Below are positions 20,525 to 31,500 of a stretch of 64,000 nt of DNA, one piece after another. Position numbers and translations under genes: made by a program. The first letter of the stretch is position 1, and the number at the start of each line of letters is the position of its first letter. The notes beneath the pieces are model-generated. The model was not told the origin of the DNA, did no database searches, and saw only the letters and a program-made list of their open reading frames with translations. Source of the stretch: Meconema thalassinum (lineage: Eukaryota; Arthropoda; Insecta; Orthoptera; Tettigoniidae); the NCBI GenBank assembly GCA_946902985.2, contig OX336389.2:341904444-341968443 (forward strand). The letters run 5' to 3'.

Positions 20525-20616
20525 AATGATATACACTGATACAGACAAATAACCCCCAAAATACAGGCACAGAAATATATACCCTTCTCCTTCCACAAAT
20601 GTTATTAGGTTTTCAT

Positions 20617-20633
20617 CCCCACGTTGGGCGCCA
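20617..20633 (-). promoter_or_regulatory. Primer binding site of the young gypsy element
   Basis: Two bases inside the 5' LTR, the minus strand reads TGGCGCCCAACGTGGGG. It begins with TGG, complementary to the CCA end of a tRNA, as expected of a minus-strand primer site. The tRNA type was not assigned. Confidence 0.75.
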
Positions 20634-20635
20634 AA

Positions 20636-22014
20636 TGAAACGGTTTGACTGCCCCTTACTGTTGGGTGATAATTGTAGCTGTTGACGTTTGCCTAAGCTA
20701 TGTTGTTTTAATGGGCGCCAAGACTTCAACGCAATGCTGAAATCTAAATTTGTATTTAACAACGTCTAGCTCTGGTAGAACACCGTCAAGAATCTATTCA
20801 CTCAGATCGTGGTATGATTTGATCATTAACCCAACAAACAATTGTATCAGGAGAAGGAATTGGTCTATATCTAATGCTACCTACTGAAAGCAAAGATTGC
20901 ATTGTAAAAGAAATGAATTTATTATATAAAACAAGTATAGCAAAATTAATAATAATAATAAGTATAAAATTTAAATTGGAGCGTTGTGATTTGAATATTA
21001 CCGATAGAAAATTACGTGAAAACGGAGTCTGATAAATTGATTTTACTCTTATTTCCAAGCTATGAAGTTACTGAAATATGAAATGTAAAACAAAGAAAAA
21101 TGAGAGATTGCGTATTTCTGCGTCATTTGCGCTTACCATTGGAAATTGCCAAGGCATTTCCCTCGTACTTGCTGATGCTGTGAGCTTCCCACAGTCTCCT
21201 GGACGTCGTCATCTCCGTCGGAATTTGATGATATTCTGGTAGATTAGATAATTCTATGGTCCGTACCTCGGACCCAAACACTCGTACAACCAAGTTTTAC
21301 AAAAGTTCGTCGCTAACTCCACTGAACATCGGAGCGACTCGCACGCGCATCCATACTCCTCAAGTATTTCACAGATAGTCGCTAACTCCACCGAACATCG
21401 GAGCCACTCGCACGCGCATCCATACTCGTCAAGTACTATACAGATTGTTCACGTTTCACGGCGCGTCGAACGATATATTCACCTGTCGGTTCCCCCACTC
21501 CAGTCTCAACTTCCAGCTTACGTTGTCTCCGCTGATTGGCTGAGCACGCCGCTATCTTCCCCTCCTCTGGTTCATTACACTCCGCGGGCGAGAGGGAGAA
21601 GTCGTTTTCCGTTTCAACAATTCGCCTTTTCTAGACCTTGCGACCCAAGATTGCGTCATGCTTCTCGACAAGATTAAGCGTGTACTTGAAATCCCAGTGA
21701 GTCACGTCTCTCGATATACCCTAACTGACAAAACTCCGTAAAATTCCGTAATCAGATAATTTTCTATGATATCGTCGTTCGTAATAATTTGCTGGATAGC
21801 GTTTTCTAAGACATAGAAAACCTATCTGAATGCTAATAATTTTTATAAAATGCTCCGAAAATACCTTAATAATAATTATAATAAATTAATAATAATAATA
21901 ATAAATTAACATGAAAAATTCTCTTGGCTGAACAATTTGCCGCGTAAATAAATATAGAATGGCTTCCTACTGACTTATGCCAGTTGCATAAAACCCCTCG
22001 AAAAACACGTTACA
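20636..22014 (-). repeat. 5' LTR of the young gypsy element
   Basis: Directly repeats 12854-14232. As the 5' LTR of a minus-strand element it should carry the promoter: on the minus strand a CCAAT box (AGCCAATCAGC, around 21533-21543) is followed about 60 bases later by a TATA-like AATATATC (near 21474-21481). An AATAAA word at 20918-20923 could serve polyadenylation in the 3' copy. Confidence 0.95.
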
Positions 22015-22211
22015 ATCTGACTATTTTAATAAATTAATCGGTTTAAAAAAATTAACATGGACAATTAACAAAAAAGAAATAAATAAAACAATGGATTCAA
22101 GGAACTTCCTTTGTCAGTAGACTCAGTTCACAATGAAACTTCTTACATTCAAAAAGTTATTGCAATTGGTATAACTAATGACATAAAAACTATGACCTAA
22201 TAGTCAAATAA

Positions 22212-22970
22212 TATTCATCATCATCATCATCAACATTTCCCCTTATCCAGCTCCTGCCGGGTCGGGGTATTTATGGCACTTCTCCACTTTCCTCTTTCCT
22301 TCCACGATCTTGTCCCAGTCCAGATTTCTTTTTCTTACGCTGTTCCTCACTGAATCAATCCACCTTGTTCTAGGTCTTCCTCTTGCTCTCTTACCCTTGC
22401 ACTTCATCTCCAGCATCTGTCTTGCTATTCTATTTTCTTCCATCCTCTTTACATGTCCAAACCACCTTAGTTTATTCTTCTCAATTCTCTAATTTAGTTT
22501 TCCCATTCCAACTTCCTTCCTAACAACTTCATTCCTCACTCTGTCTTTCCTATCATACTTCTTAGGAATTTCATTTCACTGGCTTGGATTCTACTCTCTT
22601 GCCTGCTTGTCAGGGTCCAAGTCTCAGCTGCATAAGTTAATATGGGAACATAGTACACTTTATACATTACCTCCTTGCTTTTCCTTGGTACTTACTTATC
22701 CCAAACAAGTTTTCTTACACTTTGATAGAATGCATTGCTCTGCTGTACCCTCCTGCCAATCTCCATGTCCAACCTACCAGTTTGCATCAATTCACTTCCT
22801 AGGTATTTGAACGTGTCCACAATTTCCAAACTCTGACTTCCAATTTTTACAGTGCCCTTTCCTTGTCTTTCCCCTCTTGTCATCACCATGGTCTTGCTTT
22901 TCTCTATACTGATTTTCAGGCCGTACTTCTGAATATTTTCGTTCAGTGCATCTAGTTGTTTTTCCACTAT
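22212..22970 (-). pseudogene. LINE RT C-terminal part with (ATG)n tail
   Basis: Minus-strand frames at 22967-22692 and 22443-22243, with related text between them, give the post-catalytic RT region: GLKISIEKSKTMVMTRGE, FKYLGSEL, a KVYYVPILTYAAETWTLTSR-like stretch and [17 protein letters not shown]. This is the standard tail of RTE/CR1-like reverse transcriptases. It ends in 3' UTR text GGAGCTGGATAAGGGGAAAT and a short (GAT)n run near 22214, the LINE 3' end. The catalytic core is missing (5' truncation near 22970), and stops and shifts divide the rest. Confidence 0.8.
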
Positions 22971-23870
22971 TATAGGTAAATAACGTACATGTCACTGATT
23001 CTTTCAAAATTATTGCTAAGGTAACAAAGAAATTTAAATTTAAAAAGGTCCCTGACTTGGCAGAAAATTTCCCAGACTTCCCAGACCAGATTTTTCCCCC
23101 TGACTTTTCCTGACCTGTAACAGTCCTGCCATTGCAGTGCGATGTGCTGACATCTGGCAAATATATTGTGACATACGATTATTTTCAAAGTTTTAAAGGG
23201 CTGTTTGTGGAAAACCAGGATGATAAATTCTCCAAAAAGAAAATCTGCCCTTTCCATTACCTAAAAATTGTAAGTGTCCAGGAATAAATAGGTCTTATGG
23301 TAACCCTTTAACATTTAAATGAAAACTGAAATCAATTTCAATATGGTCTCGTATACACTGTATTGGCCGCTTACATGACAAAGAAAGTAGTATAAATTGA
23401 AATCGATGGGAACTTGTCATGGTGGTCAACCTGCAGTTATGTTGGCTACCTAATATTGAAAAGCCAATACAAAATTTGAACTGCAGAGTGCACATTATCA
23501 CTTCTGCTGAAGGCTTGGTGACTTTACACATTAGTTGGTAGCACTGCTAAAATTGAAAATTGGACCACCTCAGGGTGACCGCTGGTTACCTAAAATTATT
23601 TTCCAGTGTTAAATTTAACCTTTTATTAACACATATACTTTTATAAGTATACTATTTATGTTTATTTTCAAAAAGTAAAACAAAATGTATGTACGGTAAA
23701 TACTTTTATTTATTATAGAACGTAAAATACATAACACATAGTCTCTTACGACAATGAATATCTTTCACAAATTAAATACCTTACATGTTTCATTGATCAC
23801 TTTTCGAAATAATCACAATTATTTAGGTATAATATTTAATCACAGATATTTAGGCGACTTTGAATAGTTT
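22971..23870. other. Unassigned region with a Pro/Asp-type CCTGAC repeat patch
   Basis: Around 23045-23125 the phrases CCCTGACTTGG, CCCAGACTTCCCAGACC and CCTGACTTTTCCTGACC form a small degenerate repeat. The remainder has only short frames, and I recognise no gene. Confidence 0.4.
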
Positions 23871-23879
23871 GAAGTTCTT

Positions 23880-24155
23880 ATTTCTTCAAAGTTTTTATTT
23901 TCATTTCCAGCTCATGTTGCTTTGTGAACAATTATTCCTTTTCTTTATTTAATGCCATTAACACTTTATCCTCTCTTCTTCTTCTTCTCTCTCTCGTACT
24001 GACTCAACTGCTCTATTTCCGTTTCTCGTAGTTTTTGTTCTTCGATAGCGTTACGAACCATTCCATCATCTATGTTTATGGCATCTTATCCACCTGAATC
24101 CTGAATTCCATCCCATGCTCTTCTCATCGCTGAGAGTTTGGTCGAAAATGTTTTC
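23880..24155 (-). pseudogene. Degenerate coiled-coil coding fragment
   Basis: The minus strand reads a coding-like stretch after a TTTTTCCAG acceptor-like site near 24160: FSTKLSAMRRAWDGIQDSGG, an in-frame stop, then AINIDDGMVRNAIEEQKLRE and a Glu/Arg-rich helix. A (GAA)n run near 23985-23997 shifts the frame into KVLMALNKEKE. The amino-acid character is strongly protein-like and charged, but I do not recognise the family. It may be a decayed exon, a processed pseudogene or a transposon accessory gene. Confidence 0.35.
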
Positions 24156-24850
24156 CACTGGAAAAAATGGAAAAATAATAAACCTCCACAAAGGTGTTAC
24201 CATGAGAAAATATGAGGATGATTTTTATGATCTGCCACACATCTTAATATTCTTCCAAGCCCTTGAACTGTTTAGTATAAAAATGAACCGGGCAAGATTT
24301 ACTCCTATCAAACTGTTCAAGCTCAGTCTTGTTGACACGGTATATAAAACAACGAAACTGAAGTATGGTTCGAACTGACAAAAGCGCAGTCACATGGTTG
24401 GTGATCCATGCTTTGTGAAATTTTCTGTCATGTGGCTAGTGATTGCTCTCTTGCCTACGTTGCTCAAAGGAATCCGTTTTTTGCACAGGTTACAAAAAGA
24501 ATGTTTTGCGTTCTTGGGAACAACTTCTAACCAAGGCTGAAAATCTGGGTACTTTGACGGTTGCAGCTATTCTGGATTAAATTTCTATAATCCCTCCATG
24601 ATCTTCAAAAAATACTAAATACAAAAGTGTAAATTGTTGAGTGATTTTAGGTTACGTAAACCAATTTGTTTTATTACTCAGTATATCCAAATAAATTCCA
24701 TTTACCTGTATGTCTCTTCGCTCAGCGCTTATTAAAAAAAACTCTTTGGCAGTCTGCAAATGATTTACATACACAAGTCAACAGTACAGGAAGGATGCCT
24801 GGGACATAAGTAAACTCAATTCAGATTTTGCGCCATCTGTTCAGTGAATC
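24156..24850. other. Unassigned spacer
   Basis: A+T-rich. One 87-codon frame (24115-24378) overlaps the reverse coding-like fragment and has no recognisable motif. Confidence 0.45.
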
Positions 24851-24853
24851 ACG

Positions 24854-25063
24854 TTACACTCAACTATACCTTATTCTATATAAATTGAGAGTCAAATGAC
24901 AACACGCCAGGACCTCGGAGAAGAGCTCATACCTCTCACTGACGTGAAGTTAAAGCCAGCTTACAATTGATACAGTGTCTGTAATATTTGAATCGAAGGT
25001 AGTGCACTCGTATAGGGAAGAGCTCTTCTTCGCGGCTCTGGCGTGTTGTTATTACACTCAACT
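24854..25063. repeat. Imperfect inverted-repeat (MITE-like) element
   Basis: AACACGCCAGGACC with GGAGAAGAGCTC at 24901-24927 is mirrored by GAAGAGCTCTTCTTCGCGG and CTGGCGTGTTGTT at 25017-25050. A 12-bp direct repeat TTACACTCAACT lies outside (24854-24865 and 25052-25063). The size and lack of coding fit a small non-autonomous element. The direct repeats could be target duplications or part of the element. Confidence 0.5.
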
Positions 25064-25620
25064 TATGCGGAAGAAGGTATAAACACCCGAGCCATATTTC
25101 TTTCTCGCAAAGCTAATTTTTCTGACTTGGGATATCCTGAAAGGCGAACAATCCGAAAAGAAGAAATGGCAGAACGGTCAAATTACGGTATTTAATTTTT
25201 AATCTTAACGGTAATTAATCTTGTATGCAAGATTGATCAATACTGCCAACGATGCATTGTTATTATGCTCAATCCTACGTCAAGACATTTATTTTTCATC
25301 CTGCCAAATTTTTCTCCTGTTTATTCTATGCAATTTAAATTCCCTGAGTTTTCCAGAAAGCGGCCACCCTGCACTTGCTCAGCTCTTCACAAAAACAAAT
25401 CACACAAATATTTTTCCTTAAAACAGACAAAAAAAACATACTGCAAACTAAATCCCCAAGATATCACATATTTTTATAAATATTCTGCAGAGCTAGATCA
25501 TTTGTGGATCAATTAACATTACCTAATATAATTATCTTTGATTAAATGTTTTACAGGCAGTCAACATTATATTTAATAAGTTGAAATATGTCATTCATTA
25601 TGTAACTCTGGCAGCAAATA
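25064..25620. other. Unassigned spacer
   Basis: A+T-rich, with two short overlapping frames that have no motif. Confidence 0.5.
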
Positions 25621-25621
25621 T

Positions 25622-25818
25622 ACAGTTCACGCCACGGTTTTTGGCTGGCGAGTCCTGATTGCAGTCTGCGGGCCTCACGCATGTGAAATTGATACGCGAG
25701 TTTTCAGTTGCGTGGAAGGAAACTCCTGCATCAATTGCAAATGCCCGAGGCTCGCCATCTGTCCTCTGTATGACTGTGCAGTCAGGACTCACCGGCCAAA
25801 AATCGTGGCGTGAACTGT
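25622..25818. mobile_element. Fold-back MITE-like palindrome
   Basis: ACAGTTCACGCCACG at 25622-25636 is matched in reverse at 25804-25818. The arms continue imperfectly for about 95 bases each (GGCGAGTCCTGATTGCA against GTGAGTCCTGACTGCA, and GAAATTGATACGCGAG against GCAATTGATGCAGGAG), meeting near 25720. There is no coding capacity. The sequence would fold as one long hairpin, typical of fold-back or MITE elements. Flanks are AT-rich (AAATAT / ATATAT), so a short AT target duplication is possible. Confidence 0.75.
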
Positions 25819-27050
25819 GCATATATGTAGATAGATATTGATATTATTAGTTCCTTTTGAATTTATGTTAGGTCAAATAAAACAACTTAATCTATTAACT
25901 GCTAAATGCTATAAAATCAATTGAGTCAGGTTTCCAAACAGACAACCTTCAGATTCCAGTGCATATTGTCCTATCCTACATAACCTCCAAATCAGTCTAT
26001 GGAATGACCTAACTCGTATCATTCCTGCATAGGTTCCGAATTCTTGTTTGAATCCCATGACCCTCTTGCAAATGGATTATGAGAAGGAAGGAGAAACAAT
26101 CAAATTTAAACCCCAGGAGTTTGATAATTGAAAAAGTAATATTTATTTTGCATTACACAATGTAGTACAAGAAATACAATTACTGCATATTATAAAAAGA
26201 ACCACACAACTGAAACTGCATTCTCGCCCAGGTCTGTTCCATGCAACTTGCTGTTCAACTGGATCTAGTGGACAGATCTGTAAGAATACAAACATGAAGC
26301 TATTAATATAATACATGTGGAATGTAATTTATAAGGCACTAAACATGTAAGAAAATAAACTGTAAATGACTATAGAGGACCATGGCTATTAGGTCGTTGA
26401 TTTTACAAAGAGTGTACAAACCATATAGATGGAGGGTAGAAAGCACAACACAAACTCACAACTTCCAGATTTGGCTTCCGTTACTCTACCTCTGAGCTTA
26501 TGTGGAGACAGTTTTGTTTTTTTATGCATTAGCATGTCCAACATAATTGCTCGCAGGCAGGGCTAAGGAAGTTAAGAGCTGGATGTCACAGGTTGTGTCC
26601 CACATGTTTTGTACGTTGTAAATTTTAGCGTCCGCCTATGTGGTTTGTAGACCCACACTCTGTACAACACACAACCTAATAATAGTTGAAATTTCTTTGC
26701 TTGTTTGATGTGTCATCTTTTACAAAATACCTGATATAACGGTATTTGGGCCTTTATCATATAAAATCAGAGAGAAAAACATAACAGAAAGTTCTGATGC
26801 ACATAACAAGACTTCAACACACAGTGCAATAGTAAAAAAAAGTAATAACGGTGGGCACAGAAGGTAGAGTATATTGAAAGGCAAGTCGTTTGTCCCTGAC
26901 GCATAGAATTACATGGCATCCTTGAAGCATGAGTCAACTTCTATGATCTCAAGAGTAGCTGGTAACAGTTGAGGAGAAGAGAACCCTTGAAAAAATTTAC
27001 TAAACTACTGATTCAAATTAGATTTCCCTTATATATCATGAAATAGAGAA
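25819..27050. other. Unassigned A+T-rich region
   Basis: About 1.2 kb with no frame over 60 codons and no element that I recognise. Confidence 0.5.
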
Positions 27051-27053
27051 AGA

Positions 27054-27190
27054 TTCCAGCTGTGCTGGCCCTTATCAACGTGAATTATGCACAAGTGCAG
27101 TAACGCCAACCCCACGCATACGTTACTAATTGTTTTTGTAAAAGTTTAATTTGCCTAGACCAATAATTATTAGGTGGTGGTCCTGTGTTA
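27054..27190. repeat. Dispersed repeat, copy 1
   Basis: ATTCCAGCTGTG, CCAACCCCACGCATA and TTACTAATTGT phrases recur at 31370-31500 and 33232-33370 in the same order. Ends and nature are unknown. Confidence 0.4.
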
Positions 27191-27224
27191 GTCACATATG
27201 CTCCCCTTTGTCTTTGTCCCAGGC

Positions 27225-27760
27225 GACAAGAAGTGGAACTACCTACGACGCAAGGAGCTATTAATGAAATCACAGAAGCGGAAGTTAGAAAAGCCATCTC
27301 TAAAATGAAGAATCATAAAGCAACACACAAGAACGGGTAAAGTTTATAAAACAGCCGTAAGACCAAACATGGGCTACTACCAAGGCACATCAGCAAAAGC
27401 TACATACCACTGAAATGCATATGTCACGTTGGGCAGGTGGAGTTACTCTCAAAGATAAAATCCGTAATGAACATGTGCGAGGCAGTTTCAAAGTAGCGCC
27501 TATAACTGAGAAACTTTTAGAGTCCAGGCTAAGGTGGTATGGTCATGTTATACGAAGACCGGAAAATCATGTAGCGAAGAAGTGCCTTTCCATGGCTACA
27601 CAAAGGAGAGGGAGCGGCAGACCTCAAACAACATGGATGACGAATGTCCATACGGACACGAGAGTATTGGGCCTATCTGCTGCTGATACTTTACAACGAA
27701 ATGACTGGCGCCTCAGGATTAAGAAAGCCGACCCCGCGTAATGGGAAAAGGCGAGGAAGA
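27225..27760 (+). pseudogene. RTE-like LINE RT, internally deleted
   Basis: The first part (27230-27340) reads GAINEITEAEVRKAISKMKN with HKATHKNG, the segment just before the RT catalytic region in RTE-type LINEs. It then jumps within a few codons to VYKTAVRPN, and from 27415 to the post-catalytic domain: TLKDKIRNEHVRGSFKVAPI, ESRLRWYGHVIRRPENHV and a GRPQTTW basic motif. The whole catalytic core is absent, so a single internal deletion removed it. The tail KKADPA and stop at 27741 matches the family's usual C-terminus. Confidence 0.78.
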
Positions 27761-28630
27761 AGAAGAGTGGAAATAGTCTCTCTAGACCAGTGGATCTGAA
27801 CCGGTGGTCCGCGGGAGAAAAGGGTCCACCAGCACGTATAAAAAAAAGTGGCCAATAAATGGAGATTTCGAAAACGATGTCCGTTGAACGAGAATCGTCC
27901 GAATGTATTTGCGGCGATGACTATCAGGTTTCGAATTGAAATATCTTTAAAATAAGTGTTATTGGGAAGAGTTACAACTGATAAGGTGTATTGGGTGAAG
28001 GGGTGGTCCGTACGTGATTCAATTTCAGGCTGAGTTGTCCGCACACTTCTAAGGGTTCAGAACCACTGCTCTAGACCAAGAATTACTAAATAGCTCACGC
28101 GCTTGATGAACATGGCAGTAGTCGTTTAATCAGCAAGAGGTAAACATCCATATTGACGTAATTTAACATATTTTTCCATTGCACTAGTGATAATGGACCG
28201 TAATTTCAATCGTAACCGTTCCCTAGAAAGGTATGAAAATGACGCAATACGAGGCAGTGCAACCCATGCGCATCTTCTGCCCCGCCCTGTGCAATCAGTA
28301 AATTTCGTCCATAAAGTCGTCTAACCTAGTAGCGACCAATAGTTTTACCCCACCCAACTTTAGTACAAAGAGGAATTTTCGTCTAACCCGGCAACAGGGC
28401 ACTGTGGTAAAGTTGGCAGTATTGCCTGACTCATGCCTTATCCAACATGGCAACCTGTTATACAGTCAGTTTATTACTACAGAGTTAAAATGTTCATACC
28501 TTCCTGATTGAAGTGTGAATGTGGCGTTTCCTAAAAACAGTTAGCCTTTGTTATGGTTAAAGGTAACAGTTCAGGAGTGGTGAACGAGCTACAAAACTAC
28601 TTAAATTAGCCAAAATACCCTTTGTAATAA
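27761..28630. other. Unassigned spacer
   Basis: No repeat family or domain recognised. Only short frames. Confidence 0.5.
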
Positions 28631-28631
28631 A

Positions 28632-28858
28632 ACAATAATAATGTTAATGATTTACGTGCCTTTCAACTACCCTGGCTTTCAGAAACGCAGGGATGCCGGA
28701 ATTTTGCCCCGAAGGGTATCTTTAACGTGCCAGTAAATCTACTGACATGGCTCCCTCGTGTTTGCGCACCCTCAAGTGCCAACTGACTGTGCCAGGATAC
28801 GAATTGCAACCTAGGACCCAGCAAGCGAGAATGTTACCCCTGAGCCACGCAGCCAGTT
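28632..28858 (-). repeat. SINE family B, reverse copy
   Basis: The minus strand gives a head near 28855-28790 with GTGGCTCAGGGGTAAC, then a degraded B box, GAGGGAGCCATGTCAG and an end near TTTACG. The B box has decayed more than in the 5525-5747 copy, so this one is older. Confidence 0.8.
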
Positions 28859-29600
28859 CCTTTTTGTAATAAACGTAATTTATTAATCTCATGTAAGGTA
28901 ACTGTACCGGTTTTCGTCACTGAGCCAGTCGTCGTCACTCTCGTATATAAGTACAAATAATAAGCATGTCAATGGGTCTTTCTCAACGCACGAAGTCTTA
29001 CGAGATTTGTCATACCTTCGTTGCCGATAAGGAACTTTGGGAAATCATGCGTGCGATGTAATAGGCAATTCCCAGCGTCAAACATCTTGTGTGAGTTGAG
29101 CTGTCTTGACGCGGCATATTGCTTCTTGCATGTGCTAACCAGGCATGCCAGTTAATTATGTGCGTACGTGTTACATTCCGACATTTTAAAATGTTACAAG
29201 TGTGTGATATAGTGGGTAATTGTTTCTGTAACATAATGCGATTTGCTATTTCGTGCTCACGTTCCTAGTTTGGTTAGAAATTCTGGTGACATACACTGGA
29301 TTTAAAACCACGCACTTTACCAAAGCCCGTCATTTGTGACGAAAATTGGCACATTGTCATATCTCCTTGTAAGATCTAACTAACAGTGGCAATATACTTA
29401 TAATGTAGTTCTGAATTGTCCGGCATTAACTAAATTGTCGTTTGATCATCGTGTCCAATAGTCGTCATAGCTGACGATCTTTAGAGCACATGCGTGACTA
29501 ACACTAGTGCACGATATTGTTAAAGTTTGCGTTAACGTTTTAGAACCAATAAACATTTACAGTGTGCTGATATTATGTAGATCTGTCCCTGTGACGGCCG
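28859..29600. other. Unassigned spacer
   Basis: No recognised element. A few short frames only. Confidence 0.5.
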
Positions 29601-29607
29601 TAGGCCT

Positions 29608-29822
29608 ACGCTGGTGTGGTGGTTCAGAGGTAACGTTCTCGCCTGGTGTTGCAGGATCGAATCCTGGTGCTGTCATCTGGAATTTGAGGGTGCACAAATG
29701 CGAGGGAGCCGTGTCAGAAGATTTTCTGGCACGTTATAGATCACCTTTCGGGGCAAAATTCCGGTACCTCAGGTTCACTAAAAGCCGCAGTATTTGGGGG
29801 CGTATAACAACATTATTATTAT
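29608..29822 (+). repeat. SINE family B copy
   Basis: GTGTGGTGGTTCAGAGGTAACG head, B box in GGATCGAATCCTGG near 29652-29665, the GAGGGAGCCGTGTCAG body phrase and a TTATTATTATTA tail. The 3' (TTA)n tail suggests which LINE partner moved it. Confidence 0.85.
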
Positions 29823-29964
29823 TATTATCATCATCAGTAGGTCTAGGCCTAGGGTTTTTAGGTGAGCTAAAAGGGATTTTTTTCAAGTTGAGATGAAAAA
29901 TATATTCTAAGACTAAATATTTGCTTTCAAGTAATATCTCGAAACGCACATTTCTCAATTAGCC

Positions 29965-30390
29965 TACGATATTCAGCAAATGGAAGCTGCCACTAAGGTC
30001 ATTGAGGAGGACGGCATGAGTATCACAACGGCCGCGGAGAGGAATGGTGTTCCGAGAAAACGCCCTTTCGGACAAAATTAAAAGAAAAACCAGAGAGAGG
30101 AAGATGGGGCCAAGTTCCTTATTAGCAAAGGGTGTTAATTCAATGGGTTATCTCACTAGGAAAAGCGGGGTTCCCGGTAACAAAGGACAATTTGCAAAAT
30201 AGCGGCCAGCGCTTCACAAAAGAATTGAAGAGGTTCTCACCTCTCAAAGATGGGCGACAAGGGAGGAAAAGGTGTGCATCTTTCCTAAAAAGAAATCCAA
30301 GCCTGTCTTTACGAATCCCTCAATATTTGACAGTAAACCATGCTGCAATATTACAGAACATTAAATTAAAACCTACTGTTATTTGGTGAA
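29965..30390 (+). pseudogene. pogo/Tigger-like transposase N-terminal region
   Basis: From about 29979 one frame reads MEAATKVIEEDGMSITTAAE with RNGVPRK, a Psq-type helix-turn-helix. After shifts near 30060 the second half continues at 30132-30389 with VISLGKAGFPVTKDNLQ and WFASF-like text (CASFLKRNPSLSLR), the CENP-B-type HTH. Together they form the two-part DNA-binding region of pogo/Tigger transposases. The DDE catalytic domain and terminal repeats are not found, so this is a truncated, shifted relic. Confidence 0.72.
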
Positions 30391-31369
30391 AAACGGCTTA
30401 CAATCTATCTTGTCAGACCCTCGGAGATTGTTCAACGCAGATGTTATGTTACACCAGGGTCTGGTCTCGAGTTTTATGTGACTACGCATAACAGCCCGGA
30501 AAATGACCATTCTCGCTTGAACACCGACCGGGGAAGCCTACATCAATACACGTTCTTGTGGTTATAATGTTCGAATTTCAATTATCATTAATATTTCACT
30601 TTAAATTAATACGAAAATAACTTATAATAAATGTGTTTAGAGCAGAATTACGATATTTTCATGCCCGTATGTCTTCTACCCACCATTCCCGCTTCCCGAT
30701 GCCATCTTTTTTTTAAATATTTCTTTTTTTATTAAAAAAACTATTACTGGTACTGTTTTGTGTTTTTTGTTGAACACAAATTACAATTGTCAATACAGAC
30801 CAAAACAGGAAATTTTTTCCCAATTCTGGTATTGTTTTTTCATAAACGTTAGCCTCCAAGTCGATAAATCGGGGTCTTCCGCAACAATTGATGGTAATGC
30901 ATTATAAACAGCAGACAAGGAAAACTAACAATGTGACGGCTATTGGTGCAAACGGGTGACAAATAAAGGAAAAATCCAAAGGCATAGTGCCGAGGACTAG
31001 GGCAAAAACTTTTTTAAAAAATACGTAATTTTCAAAAACAGAATATTTTCGATATTGAGAGTTTCCTAGTGTTTGAGTAGAGTTTGAGGTTAGGTACAGT
31101 GCTTTTGTTGATTAAATTTACCAAAATGTATAAGGTGTACATATTTTCTTGACTAAATCTGTCTTAACATGACGACCATTGGTGCATTAACCTTAATTCT
31201 TTTTCAGTATTAGGGAATAACCCATCTCATTTGGGTACAATCGTGTTGACCGACTGTAAAGCACCAAACTTTCATTTACTAATGCAACACTGAAAAATGG
31301 CTTCAAACACCATAAACTTTTGTAATAAATAATAATAGTGTTAATGCTGTGGTAATAGATGTTTTCTCC
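30391..31369. other. Unassigned A+T-rich region
   Basis: No recognised element. T-rich runs around 30700-30840. Confidence 0.5.
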
Positions 31370-31500
31370 TCCACTGACTATAACCCATCCTTCATCCCCT
31401 TTTTTGATCAAAACTTATATAGTAAAATTCCAGTTGTGACTGAATTATGGGACAAATGCAATATAGCCAACCCCACGCATATGGTACCTTCGCAGTGCTA
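31370..31500. repeat. Dispersed repeat, copy 2
   Basis: Shares CTATAACCCATCC, ACTTATATAGTAAAATTCCAG and CCAACCCCACGCATA with copies at 27054-27190 and 33232-33370. Confidence 0.4.

Larger units (their letters stand above)
12850..22018 (-). mobile_element. Young Ty3/gypsy LTR retrotransposon (minus strand)
   Basis: Complete element with LTRs at 12854-14232 and 20636-22014 (both 1379 bp, starting TG and ending CA). It is flanked by a 4-bp duplication ATCT (12850-12853 and 22015-22018). Order on the minus strand is 5' LTR, PBS, coiled-coil gag ORF, main gag ORF, pol (protease, RT, RNase H, integrase), about 1.07 kb noncoding, 3' LTR. Integrase follows RT/RNase H, which places it in Ty3/gypsy. 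There is no env. The LTRs differ at only two positions that I noticed (near 12907/20689 and 13517/21299), so integration was recent. Pol reads open throughout with catalytic residues in place. Confidence 0.95.
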
